Notes under the pieces: model-generated | Databases searched by the model: none | Seen by the model: the letters and a program-made list of their open reading frames with translations, nothing else | What the model was told of the DNA's origin: nothing | Virus record (IMG/VR): IMGVR_UViG_3300033145_000274 | Span: 61,080 to 125,079 of that record | Origin: a virus | DNA length: 64,000 bases | Strand: one strand, 5' to 3' | Shown: positions 16,264-23,164 of the stretch, one piece after another | Numbering within the stretch: position 1 is the first letter of the stretch | Layout of the letters: each line of letters begins with the position of its first letter | Position numbers and translations under genes: made by a program

Positions 16264-16316
16264 TTGCATCGGTGTATATTAGAGTAGACTCATACACCAC
16301 TTAGGGGGAGCATATC

Positions 16317-16838
16317 GTGCGATTATTCATTTGTGTTATCTTGTTGTTGTTAAGCAGCGTCAACATTGCGTTTGGGGTAAATTATCCTGAAGGCACGGTT
16401 ATAGTATGGGAAAACGGCACGTATCTAAACGCCGTGCAACGCCAAACCGGTAGTAATAAGACACATGTTGGTATCATTTTGTATGATGGAGTACAGCCGT
16501 GGGTATATGAGGCATCGCGCCCTGACGTTCACCGCTACACATTCCAGGACTATGTCAAACGTGTTGATATACTTCATAAACAGCTACCTAAGCTACGCAT
16601 ACATTTTTTGACGCCTTTCACACCATATCATCCTACTCAGATAGTAGCGATGAAACGCTATGCACATGCTCAATTAGGGCGTCAATTTGGACTCAAGAGT
16701 TATATGCTGGGACGACCAATGGCAACACTTCATTGTTGTGAATACATTGGTAATATCCTGGCGCAGACAGGACGTTTTAGGACTATCGGACCAAGGGAAA
16801 CCCCAAAGACCATTTACGAAAAGGCCAGGAAACTATGA
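16317..16838 (+). CDS. Secreted NlpC/P60-like (YiiX-type) hydrolase
   Basis: A 173-residue protein from a GTG start behind AGGGGGAG, with a signal peptide (LLLLSSVNIAFG). The mature part has THVGIILYDG (candidate catalytic His) and CCEYIGNIL (candidate Cys) in the permuted order of YiiX/YebB-type papain-like hydrolases, which cleave peptide or amide bonds of cell-wall or lipid substrates. Could be a cell-envelope enzyme. Ends in an ATGA overlap with the Nudix gene. Confidence 0.7.
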   Translation: MRLFICVILLLLSSVNIAFGVNYPEGTVIVWENGTYLNAVQRQTGSNKTHVGIILYDGVQPWVYEASRPDVHRYTFQDYVKRVDILHKQLPKLRIHFLTPFTPYHPTQIVAMKRYAHAQLGRQFGLKSYMLGRPMATLHCCEYIGNILAQTGRFRTIGPRETPKTIYEKARKL

Positions 16839-17353
16839 CACCGCAACCACCAGCAAAAGTGTATGAATATCTATATCCCATGCCATCAATAGTCACAGAT
16901 ATAGTGGTGACTGTACTGTCTGATGATAAAGATGGAATCGAGCTATTGTTGATAGAACGCAAAAATGAACCATGGAAAGGTTGCTTGGCATTACCGGGTG
17001 GCTTTGTCGAGCCCAACGAACTCGTCATGGACGCCGCCAAGCGCGAATTGTTGGAAGAAACAGGTGTGGTGGCTCGGGATTTGGCATTCGTAGGATGGTA
17101 TGATGAACCCGACCGTGACCCACGAGACCGTATTATTTCCATGGCTTTTCTCATGTGTTGTGGTCATAACAAGCCAGAAGCTAAAGGCATGGATGATGTT
17201 TGTAATGCACAATGGGTGACAAAAGAACAGTTTGAAAATCTACCAGCAGAGCGCATAGCGTGTGACCATGCTACTGTTATTGGTGACGCAACGGGTTGGG
17301 GCAAATCACGTAGTGCAGTAAGACTATCTTGGGGTGGGGGTCATCAAACATGA
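16835..17353 (+). CDS. Nudix hydrolase
   Basis: A 172-residue Nudix protein. The Nudix box GGFVEPNELVMDAAKREL, LEETGV (about residues 55-78) is complete, including the REx2EE metal ligands, followed by a YDEPDRDPRDRIIS segment typical of ADP-ribose/NAD-related subfamilies. Likely cleaves a nucleoside-diphosphate compound such as ADP-ribose. The window also carries NAMPT and an NMNAT fusion, so an NAD-related role is plausible. Confidence 0.85.
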   Translation: MTPQPPAKVYEYLYPMPSIVTDIVVTVLSDDKDGIELLLIERKNEPWKGCLALPGGFVEPNELVMDAAKRELLEETGVVARDLAFVGWYDEPDRDPRDRIISMAFLMCCGHNKPEAKGMDDVCNAQWVTKEQFENLPAERIACDHATVIGDATGWGKSRSAVRLSWGGGHQT

Positions 17354-17736
17354 TATCACTAGAAAACGCCGCTCAACGAGTTGCCACGAACGATGACTCC
17401 GAAGTGTTCGTTGACCCACTGACACTTATGCTTATTTGCTCCATTCTTTCCACTGTTTTTAATGCCTTGCGCATGTGGTGTCAATGGAAGCAGAATCAAA
17501 AAGCCGATGGAAATACCATCAAAGAAGTATGTGCAAATCCACCCCTACGAATAAGACGTAGATTACACAGAGTTGTGCGCCAGCAAATGGGCGATGAGCA
17601 ATATAGGCGAGACGGAGATAGGGTGGTGACTAACATTCTAAAAGCTGGTGCTGATGCCTTTCCTGCTGAGCTTGAGTATTTGGCAAACCAGAATGTCTAT
17701 GTTAATCAGTGGGGTGAAACAGAACAGGAGATTTGA
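17350..17736 (+). CDS. Hypothetical protein with one hydrophobic helix
   Basis: A 128-residue protein starting in an ATGA overlap with the Nudix gene. A hydrophobic segment (LTLMLICSILSTVFNALRMW, about residues 25-44) precedes a basic helical part (RIRRRLHRVVRQQM). It may be a membrane-anchored nucleic-acid- or protein-binding factor; no family recognised. Confidence 0.6.
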   Translation: MISLENAAQRVATNDDSEVFVDPLTLMLICSILSTVFNALRMWCQWKQNQKADGNTIKEVCANPPLRIRRRLHRVVRQQMGDEQYRRDGDRVVTNILKAGADAFPAELEYLANQNVYVNQWGETEQEI

Positions 17737-17737
17737 C

Positions 17738-17932
17738 ATGGAAGCCGAAACCAGGGCTCGCAAGGGTGAGGTTATCAAAACTGTGATAGGTGGGGGTCAT
17801 TGCTGTATTGAACCACCACTGACCAAGTACCACAGGGTAGTTGATGAACGTGGACACGGTGGGTTTAACGGCAGAAAGACGGTTGTTGAGACAGATTATG
17901 ATGATTATAAACAAAATGGAGTATCACGATAA
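17738..17932 (+). CDS. Hypothetical small protein
   Basis: A 64-residue charged protein starting MEAETRARKGEV, with CCIEPPLTKYHRVVDERG in the middle. GGAG precedes the ATG. It ends 5 nt before the tmRNA 5' end. No family recognised. Confidence 0.5.
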   Translation: MEAETRARKGEVIKTVIGGGHCCIEPPLTKYHRVVDERGHGGFNGRKTVVETDYDDYKQNGVSR

Positions 17933-17937
17933 TTGAA

Positions 17938-18280
17938 GGGCCTGTCATGGTTTCGACAGGATATTGGAGTTTGTGATTGCGTGTCGTGGTTTACCGAATG
18001 GCCACGAAAAAAATCGGTAAAAAACCTTTAATTGGCAATAACATTGTCGAAGGCTTCGCAGTAGCCGGGTTCGCCTCTCAAAAGGCCCCCAACGCTGCCC
18101 CTCAGTTCAGCTTTGTTTAACGACAAGTTATCTGAGGCGACGGCTTAATCTTGTGCCATAACAAGAGCATATCATATTTAGAGACAGTTTTGTTTGTTGT
18201 ACAGCTTAACAACAAACTACACACGTAGACGTTGCTTAATAAGGTATCGCTGGAAATGGGTTCGACTCCCATCAGGTCCA
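17938..18280 (+). ncRNA. ssrA: tmRNA (one-piece)
   Basis: The 5' end GGGCCUGUCAUGGUUUCGAC pairs with the 3' end CAGGUCC as an acceptor stem, and a T-arm AUGGG-UUCGACU-CCCAU precedes it. The tag frame begins near 18035 and reads NNIVEGFAVAGFASQKAPNA, then APQFSFV before UAA at 18118-18120. This is a long tag that lacks the usual terminal AA recognised by ClpXP. CCA is not encoded. tmRNA frees ribosomes stalled on broken mRNA, expected during a phage's mRNA turnover. Confidence 0.92.
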
Positions 18281-18315
18281 CTTATTTCATACTATTGAAA
18301 ATTCACATGTGAAAC

Positions 18316-18345
18316 TGGACAATGGGATAGTTTTCCGTGTATAAT
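18316..18345 (+). promoter_or_regulatory. Sigma-70-like promoter
   Basis: TGGACA at 18316-18321, 18-nt spacer, TATAAT at 18340-18345, 45 nt before the secreted protease gene. The spacer is longer than in the window's other promoters. Confidence 0.6.
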
Positions 18346-18389
18346 AGTATGGGTAGACGTTAATTTTCAATACATTAGGGGAGAGAGAA

Positions 18390-20198
18390 ATGAAAAAGTG
18401 GCTTATTACAACCGTAGCTATGTTAGCTATGCTGTTTAGCACAGTTGCTCTCGCCCGACCGCTGACACTTAACGAGATTTCGGAAGCCGTTTGTCGTGTC
18501 AAGATGGGTCCGTTTGTAGGCAAGCAAAACGCCGGAACGGGAACGTGCATCGGTGAAACACCAGACGGTCAAAACTACTATGTTTTGACAAATGCACATG
18601 TGGTCGGACAGCACAGCCAAGGTACTGTTGAATTCTTCAAGGGTGGTTATAAGACCAGGCCGTTGCCCGCTACCGTTGTGTGGCGAGCGTATAATAAAGG
18701 TAGTGACGTAGATTTTGCTATTGTTATGGTGTCCAAGGCGATATTTGGTGATTATCCCCCCAGGGTAATTCCATTGGCTCCCGCTGGATATCGTCCAACC
18801 ACCGGCAATTATATTGCTACTGTTGGATGTCCCAACGCTCGTTGGGCTCAGGCTTGGGAAGGTCGTATTACGGTTGAACGGCAATCTCGCGTGTTATTTG
18901 TCCCTGCACCCGTTGGTGGTCAAAGTGGTAGTGGTATCACTGTATTGATTCAGGATAAAGATGGTATATGGCATACGCGCGTTGGTGCCGTACTCACCTG
19001 GCGATTGGGTGACAACATGGGTAATTTCCATGGTGGTGCAATTCCAGTCAGCACACTATATAATGTTTTAGCTGGAACTCATGTGGCGTATCAAGTACCA
19101 GTACATTACACCGAAGTATCCACTGTTGATACTGGTAAGTGGGCCATGGGTAGTAACCAAAGGTTGTATAGGGTTTATTCGGTTAATGGTAATAATACTG
19201 TTAATTTTGGCCAGGGACCCCACGTACGAATCTTAACATGGGATTACTACAAGACTGGGTGTTGTCCTCCGTCATTTGGTAGTGGTAGCGGTAGTTGTCC
19301 ACCGTCCTTTGGTAGTGGTCCTAGTCCGTGGCGTGGACCCAGTCCACAGCCCCAACCACGTCCGAGCCCAGGCGTACCCCCATATAGTCAGCAACCCCCC
19401 AATGGTGGTGGTAATCCATATGGTGTCAAACCGCCTAGTATTGGCGCGCCGTGGCCAGGTATCACTCCAGAAGCACCCAAGGCCGAGGCCGAGGAAGAAA
19501 AGCCACCCTTGCCACCTTTGAGTGATGAACTGCAAGACTTGGGTGATAAGTACAATGTGTTGTCCGCAGATAAGAAAAAGTTAGAAGACCAGATTGCGGA
19601 GCTAGAAGACCAAATTTTGGTTCAAGCTGATGCCGATATTGCAAAAGCTAAAGCTGAGGCTGACGCCAAGGCTGAAGCCGAACAACAAGCCGTTGAGCAG
19701 GAAAGTGAGACCGCTATAACCGATGTTGGTCTATGGCAGAGATTCAAAACTAACGTGAATGGATTCTTTGGTGGCATCCTTATGGGTGCTGGTATTGGTC
19801 TGCTTATTTTTGTGTGGAATAAGTTTTTGAAGAAGAGGGTTATACAGCGAGTGGATTCCCTACAAGATTATCTTGAAAACAAAATCAAAGGTAAGTGGGG
19901 TCCCGAATTGGCTGGGGAAGCCCGAGATGTAATGGAGGGCGTTGAAGACGCGCTGCTGGGCTTTGCAGACGACTTCTTGGAAGACATACAGGCTCGCAAG
20001 CAAGTGGCTAAATCCGTCGCCAAGGGCCAGCCCGCCGCACGTGTGGTGAATGGTTCACGTAGGTCTAATGTGTCTGAAATCCTCGAAGCCGTACGAGAAG
20101 CCTCCCGCGAGGTCGGTGATGAAAATGTCACCACAGAAGTACCCCGCAGGGTGGATGAAATCTTGGCGCAGGTAGCCAAGGACAAATTGAAAAACTAA
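18390..20198 (+). CDS. Secreted, membrane-anchored trypsin-like protease
   Basis: A 602-residue protein. Signal peptide at 1-23 (ends TVALA). Trypsin-like domain with catalytic His in LTNAHVVG, Asp in DVDFAIVM and Ser in GGQSGSG (about residues 68, 110 and 178). A Pro/Gly-rich linker (~300-350), a charged Ala/Glu coiled coil (~370-430), a TM helix (FFGGILMGAGIGLLIFVWN, ~460) and a cytoplasmic-type helical tail follow. It would act at the cell envelope, perhaps on host surface proteins. It is followed by a strong terminator. Confidence 0.8.
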   Translation: MKKWLITTVAMLAMLFSTVALARPLTLNEISEAVCRVKMGPFVGKQNAGTGTCIGETPDGQNYYVLTNAHVVGQHSQGTVEFFKGGYKTRPLPATVVWRAYNKGSDVDFAIVMVSKAIFGDYPPRVIPLAPAGYRPTTGNYIATVGCPNARWAQAWEGRITVERQSRVLFVPAPVGGQSGSGITVLIQDKDGIWHTRVGAVLTWRLGDNMGNFHGGAIPVSTLYNVLAGTHVAYQVPVHYTEVSTVDTGKWAMGSNQRLYRVYSVNGNNTVNFGQGPHVRILTWDYYKTGCCPPSFGSGSGSCPPSFGSGPSPWRGPSPQPQPRPSPGVPPYSQQPPNGGGNPYGVKPPSIGAPWPGITPEAPKAEAEEEKPPLPPLSDELQDLGDKYNVLSADKKKLEDQIAELEDQILVQADADIAKAKAEADAKAEAEQQAVEQESETAITDVGLWQRFKTNVNGFFGGILMGAGIGLLIFVWNKFLKKRVIQRVDSLQDYLENKIKGKWGPELAGEARDVMEGVEDALLGFADDFLEDIQARKQVAKSVAKGQPAARVVNGSRRSNVSEILEAVREASREVGDENVTTEVPRRVDEILAQVAKDKLKN

Positions 20199-20199
20199 G

Positions 20200-20258
20200 C
20201 TGAGATAGCGTTGCCCAAGGGCGGTCTCAGGGTTTCCTGAAATCGCTCTTTTTTTTTG
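20200..20258 (+). terminator. Intrinsic terminator region
   Basis: CUGAGA..UCUCAG hairpin (20200-20230) enclosing GCCC/GGGC, then a CAGG/CCUG hairpin and a run of nine U residues at 20249-20257. Confidence 0.75.
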
Positions 20259-20259
20259 G

Positions 20260-20287
20260 TTGACAATAAATTTTCTTGGTGTATAAT
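20260..20287 (+). promoter_or_regulatory. Sigma-70-like promoter of a Y RNA/tRNA unit
   Basis: TTGACA at 20260-20265, 16-nt spacer, TATAAT at 20282-20287. Transcription should start near 20293, right at the 5' end of candidate Y RNA 2. Confidence 0.8.
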
Positions 20288-20294
20288 ACAAGTG

Positions 20295-20355
20295 AGGCGA
20301 ATGAATTAGCGCTTACATGTCCAAAAATGAACGGCGCTGAAAATCCTTGTCGCTT
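20295..20355 (+). ncRNA. Candidate Y RNA 2 (minimal)
   Basis: A 61-nt stem-loop with outer helix AGGCGA/UCGCUU, 5-nt AUGAA internal loop, 7-bp helix UUAGCGC/GCGCUGA, UUACAUG at the start of the apical loop, and a 9-nt AAAUCCUUG loop on the 3' side. GGCGAAUG opposite CUUGUCGC matches the Ro60-binding consensus. It contains no tRNA-like domain; a tRNA-Asn gene follows 7 nt later on the same transcript. Confidence 0.75.
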
Positions 20356-20362
20356 CTTGTGT

Positions 20363-20448
20363 TCCGTGGGGGCAACTGTTGGAAGTTGCGGGCGTCTGTT
20401 AAACGTCTATGGGTAACACCTACGCTGGTTCGATTCCAGCCTGCGGAG
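20363..20448 (+). tRNA. tRNA-Asn(GTT) with long variable arm
   Basis: Acceptor UCCGUGG/CUGCGGA with G73 as in bacterial tRNA-Asn; anticodon loop CUGUUAA; T-arm GCUGG-UUCGAUU-CCAGC. The variable region is 16 nt (20408-20423) instead of about 5. Confidence 0.85.
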
Positions 20449-20489
20449 CTTATGTGATTTACTTAGGATTCTTGTGAAGGAAAAGTGCT

Positions 20490-20831
20490 TTGAGCAAAAA
20501 CAAAGAACGTCAGTTTAAGTTGCTTCGTCTTGTTAGCGGCAGTACGGTATTAGCCAATGTGTTATATCAACGTGAAAACACAGGACAAGAATACGAGTTG
20601 ACGAAGCCGATGGAAGTAATTGTCATGCCTGACCGGTCGGGCCAAACGATGATTACTCTCATGGATTTTATTCCCGCAAGCCGACAAGAGGTTATTCGTA
20701 TTGGTAAGGCCCACGTAATGTGTTCCGCCGTACCCGATGATAAAGTAGCGGCTTTGTATCAACAGGCCACTAATCCGAGTGCCGTGATAGCACCGCCTGA
20801 GCAAAAGCTGGCGTTGCCGCCAGGAGTATAA
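20490..20831 (+). CDS. LSm/Sm-like domain protein
   Basis: A 113-residue protein from a TTG start with GAAGG 9 nt upstream. Residues 8-75 show the Sm-like strand order: KLLRLVSGSTVLANVL, then YELTKPMEVIVMPD, ITLMDFIPAS and EVIRIGKAHVMCSAVP. Such LSm-like proteins occur in several large phages, with unknown RNA partners. Its place among tRNA and Y RNA genes makes RNA binding plausible. Confidence 0.65.
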   Translation: MSKNKERQFKLLRLVSGSTVLANVLYQRENTGQEYELTKPMEVIVMPDRSGQTMITLMDFIPASRQEVIRIGKAHVMCSAVPDDKVAALYQQATNPSAVIAPPEQKLALPPGV

Positions 20832-20834
20832 TAT

Positions 20835-20908
20835 AGGGCTGAGGGCTTGATGGTAAGCCGCCTGGTTTGGGACCAGGAGTTGTGTGGGTTCGACTCCCAC
20901 CTGCCCTA
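20835..20908 (+). tRNA. tRNA-Pro(TGG)
   Basis: Acceptor AGGGCUG/CUGCCCU (one U-U mismatch), anticodon arm CCUGG-UUUGGGA-CCAGG, T-loop UUCGACU, discriminator A followed by CT. Confidence 0.88.
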
Positions 20909-20919
20909 CTGACAATCAT

Positions 20920-21006
20920 AGCGCAGGGTTCTCTGTTGGTAATGGGTGCCCAGACTTTCAATCTGGGGGTCGTAAGGCCACGCGGGTTCAATTCCCGTCT
21001 GCGTTA
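20920..21006 (+). tRNA. tRNA-Glu(TTC) with long variable arm
   Basis: Acceptor AGCGCAG/CUGCGUU, anticodon arm CCAGA-CUUUCAA-UCUGG, T-arm GCGGG-UUCAAUU-CCCGU. The variable region is 15 nt (20967-20981), unusual for a tRNA-Glu. Confidence 0.8.
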
Positions 21007-21014
21007 CTTATAAT

Positions 21015-21089
21015 GGGGGATGGTTCACTGTTGGGAGTGTTGCTTGGTTTGCAACCAAGTTGTCGTGGGTTCGATTCCCATATCCTCCA
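21015..21089 (+). tRNA. tRNA-Ala(TGC)
   Basis: Acceptor GGGGGAU/AUCCUCC, anticodon arm CUUGG-UUUGCAA-CCAAG, T-loop UUCGAUU, A73, then CT. Confidence 0.9.
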
Positions 21090-21091
21090 CT

Positions 21092-21178
21092 GCGTACGAG
21101 TCGGATATTAGTTGGCCGAGCCTGACTGTGAATCAGGAGGCTATTAAAGCCATGCGGGTGCAATTCCCGTCGTTCGCC
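21092..21178 (+). tRNA. tRNA-His(GTG) with long variable arm
   Basis: Anticodon arm CCUGA-CUGUGAA-UCAGG, acceptor GCGUACG/CGUUCGC with C73 as expected for His. The 16-nt variable region (21138-21153) can form a GGCU/AGCC stem. No encoded G-1. Confidence 0.82.
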
Positions 21179-21180
21179 CT

Positions 21181-21316
21181 TGAGGTTCTGTGTCATAGGA
21201 GACCCGCGCACCCTCTTATTACCAGTCGATACAACATGGCGTGCGGAATAGCCGGATACGTTCGTATGGTCTTGTGTTGTTTAGGTTAAAGCGACTTATA
21301 ATCGTGGCGAGCCTCA
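21181..21316 (+). ncRNA. Structured RNA of unknown class
   Basis: 136 nt closed by an 8-bp helix UGAGGUUC/GAGCCUCA (21181-21188 with 21309-21316). Inside, UUAU..GUCG pairs with CGAC..AUAA, ACAACA pairs with UGUUGU, and a short AUACG/CGUAU hairpin caps it. It starts three nt after tRNA-His and ends 20 nt before a coding region, so it may be processed from the tRNA transcript or act in the mRNA leader. Confidence 0.5.
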
Positions 21317-21336
21317 AATTTATAAGGATTTATTTT

Positions 21337-21600
21337 ATGAGTCTTTTTGGACATTGGGAATGCCCCAACTGTGGAACGACTTGGACTGGTAGTATAGGTT
21401 GGCAACCCCCAACAGATGAAGAAGAGTTAAAGAACATGCTACACAATATGTGTGGTTGTAGTGGACCAATCGAGGGTGCTCAAACACCTGTTATGAGTGC
21501 ATCTGTGATGAATGTTAAGCTTTCAGACAAGCGATTGGCAATGAATCTTGATATTGATAAACCACGCGAAGGTGACGCCGAAAGCGCCGGGCGCAACTAA
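21337..21600 (+). CDS. Small zinc-ribbon protein
   Basis: An 87-residue protein with CPNCGTTW at residues 9-16 and a CGCSG pair near 41-45, a probable zinc ribbon. AAGGATT precedes the ATG. Its last ten codons lie inside the tRNA-Trp gene, so the C terminus (PREGDAESAGRN) is constrained by tRNA sequence. Confidence 0.6.
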   Translation: MSLFGHWECPNCGTTWTGSIGWQPPTDEEELKNMLHNMCGCSGPIEGAQTPVMSASVMNVKLSDKRLAMNLDIDKPREGDAESAGRN

Positions 21601-21643
21601 CTCTCCAAAGGTTAGATAAGGGGTTCGACTCCCTCGTTGCCTG
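21570..21643 (+). tRNA. tRNA-Trp(CCA)
   Basis: Acceptor AGGUGAC/GUUGCCU with G73 as in bacterial tRNA-Trp, anticodon arm UAACU-CUCCAAA-GGUUA, T-loop UUCGACU, then CT. Overlaps the preceding coding region by 31 nt. Confidence 0.8.
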
Positions 21644-21752
21644 CTAGAAGGTAGGACATCATGTTGCAAATATCTCCAGAAGAAAAAGAACTAAAACTAG
21701 AGCAATAAGTAGTCGTTTCAGCCAGGACTCAGAAAACTTTTTGGAGACACGC

Positions 21753-22241
21753 ATGGACTTTGTTCTGGGATTTGATGGTGGCAACGCCCAAAATCTTGCA
21801 TGTTATGGCTATGTCATCTGGACCGTCTCCGACAAAGAAATAACTACAGTGGGCGAGGGCTACGGCAAATGTCACGACGACCTACAAACTAGCAATGTGG
21901 CTGAGTGGTCAGCGCTCATGTATGGTTTAATGGCGGTGTTACCGCAGATTGTAACCATAAAACGCGAACACAAGATTGCGAAGCTGTTCTTGCACGGCGA
22001 CAGCCAGTTGGTCCTGCGACAATTGACAGGAGAATACGGCGTGACCCAACCTCACCTAAAGTTTTACTATGGTAAGTGTCGAAAAATAGTACAGAGGATT
22101 GAGCAAGAAGGTGTTGAGGTCATAACCCATTGGGAGGGGCGCGACAATAACGATGGACCAGACAAACTTACACATTTAGCCCGTAAGAGGTATCTTGATG
22201 TGCGACGAAGAAAGCGCGGTACTAAATCTGTCACCAGGTAA
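21753..22241 (+). CDS. RNase HI-like protein
   Basis: A 162-residue RNase H fold protein: first Asp in LGFDGGN (residues 5-11), Glu in NVAEWSALM, Asp in LHGDSQLV, and a final Asp/Asn stretch GRDNNDGPDKL. Likely removes RNA from RNA/DNA hybrids such as Okazaki primers. ATG 21753 follows GGAGA. Confidence 0.8.
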   Translation: MDFVLGFDGGNAQNLACYGYVIWTVSDKEITTVGEGYGKCHDDLQTSNVAEWSALMYGLMAVLPQIVTIKREHKIAKLFLHGDSQLVLRQLTGEYGVTQPHLKFYYGKCRKIVQRIEQEGVEVITHWEGRDNNDGPDKLTHLARKRYLDVRRRKRGTKSVTR

Positions 22242-22407
22242 TAATCTGTCTGAGTTGGTAAACGCCAAGCCAATTGATGCACTGAATATACCTGATAACT
22301 TTACCGGTGAGATTCGTGTGATAGACAAGGAAGTGACTTTTGTTTATGAATTTGAAAAACACCAACTGAAATCTATTACGGTAAAATCTACCGTACAGGA
22401 GAAATGA
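22198..22407 (+). CDS. Hypothetical protein
   Basis: A 69-residue acidic protein that overlaps the RNase H gene by 44 nt. The C-terminal half is beta-rich (EIRVIDKEVTFVYEFEKHQL). No family recognised. Confidence 0.5.
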   Translation: MCDEESAVLNLSPGNNLSELVNAKPIDALNIPDNFTGEIRVIDKEVTFVYEFEKHQLKSITVKSTVQEK

Positions 22408-22408
22408 G

Positions 22409-22579
22409 ATGTTTGTTGTATTTTCAAGCAACGATGAAATAATTATAACCACTCCAGAGTTGGAAACACAAGTCCTAGACGATTTTTTCATAAATGGTGG
22501 TAGGGTTATGGAAGATTACGACCGAGAGGAAGTAGACGAAGTTGGAGTGGAAGTTTCCAGTCGTGTGATGTGGGAATAA
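22409..22579 (+). CDS. Small acidic protein
   Basis: A 56-residue frame from ATG 22409, one base after the preceding stop, with CAGGAGAA upstream. Product starts MFVVFSSNDEIIITT and ends SSRVMWE. Ends five nt before tRNA-Tyr. No family recognised. Confidence 0.5.
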   Translation: MFVVFSSNDEIIITTPELETQVLDDFFINGGRVMEDYDREEVDEVGVEVSSRVMWE

Positions 22580-22584
22580 TACGT

Positions 22585-22667
22585 GGGAGGGTTGAGCAGG
22601 TGGTGTGCTTAGCGGACTGTAAATCCGTGCCCTTTTGGGATTGCAGGTTCGATTCCTGTCTCTCCCA
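22585..22667 (+). tRNA. tRNA-Tyr(GTA)
   Basis: Acceptor GGGAGGG/CUCUCCC, anticodon loop CUGUAAA, long variable arm CCCUUUUGGG as usual for bacterial tRNA-Tyr, T-loop UUCGAUU, A73 then CT. Confidence 0.88.
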
Positions 22668-22675
22668 CTTGTGTT

Positions 22676-22798
22676 CAGTCAGTTTGCGCTTATATAGTCT
22701 GGTTAGTTACTGACGAAAAATAAAGAACAGCGCCAGCCGTGGTCAATCACTCCACGAAAATCAGTGATGGTGGCTCGGTTCGACCCCCACGCCACAAC
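22676..22798 (+). other. Non-coding stretch with decayed tRNA-like element
   Basis: GUCAGU/ACUGAC and AUCACU/AGUGAU hairpins, then a T-loop-like UUCGACC at 22777 and an end ACAACT that mimics the phage's tRNA 3' ends. Stems around the T-loop are mismatched and no anticodon arm is clear, so it looks like a degenerate tRNA. Confidence 0.35.
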
Positions 22799-22800
22799 TT

Positions 22801-22871
22801 GCGCCTGTGATGTAGTGGTAGCCTATCAGCTTGCCATGCTGAATGTGTGGATTCGATTTCCACCAGGCGCT
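22801..22871 (+). tRNA. tRNA-Gly(GCC)
   Basis: Acceptor GCGCCUG/CAGGCGC, anticodon arm UCAGC-UUGCCAU-GCUGA, T-loop UUCGAUU, then CT. Confidence 0.88.
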
Positions 22872-22905
22872 CTTAAATATGACGTTATAACTCAAAGGAA
22901 TTACC

Positions 22906-23160
22906 ATGAAGAAAAAGAGTATGAGTATTGGTACGCTGTCCATGTTGATTGGCTTTGCCCTGTGTATTATTAAAGCCAGCGGACTTGGATTAGTCACATG
23001 GCCATGGTGGGTTGTTACCGCGCCTGTGTGGGGACCATTTGCTATCTTTGCCATCTTCATGCTGTTTGTGTATATGTTGGTGGGCACCCGCATAAGTGTA
23101 GATGCCGCAGCAGAAATAACATTTGATGCCGATGGTAAACCAAACAACCAGGGCAAATAA
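22906..23160 (+). CDS. Small two-TM membrane protein
   Basis: An 84-residue protein with two hydrophobic helices (about residues 8-28 and 38-62) and a short acidic tail. AAAGGAA precedes the ATG. No family recognised. Confidence 0.6.
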   Translation: MKKKSMSIGTLSMLIGFALCIIKASGLGLVTWPWWVVTAPVWGPFAIFAIFMLFVYMLVGTRISVDAAAEITFDADGKPNNQGK

Positions 23161-23164
23161 TGCT

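Noticed and set aside
19272-19535. Repetitive minus- and plus-strand frames in the protease linker
   Set aside because: They are alternative readings of the Pro/Gly-rich low-complexity linker of the secreted protease.
21661-21708. 15-codon frame MLQISPEEKELKLEQ
   Set aside because: It has a weak ribosome site but is too short to support as a gene without conservation.
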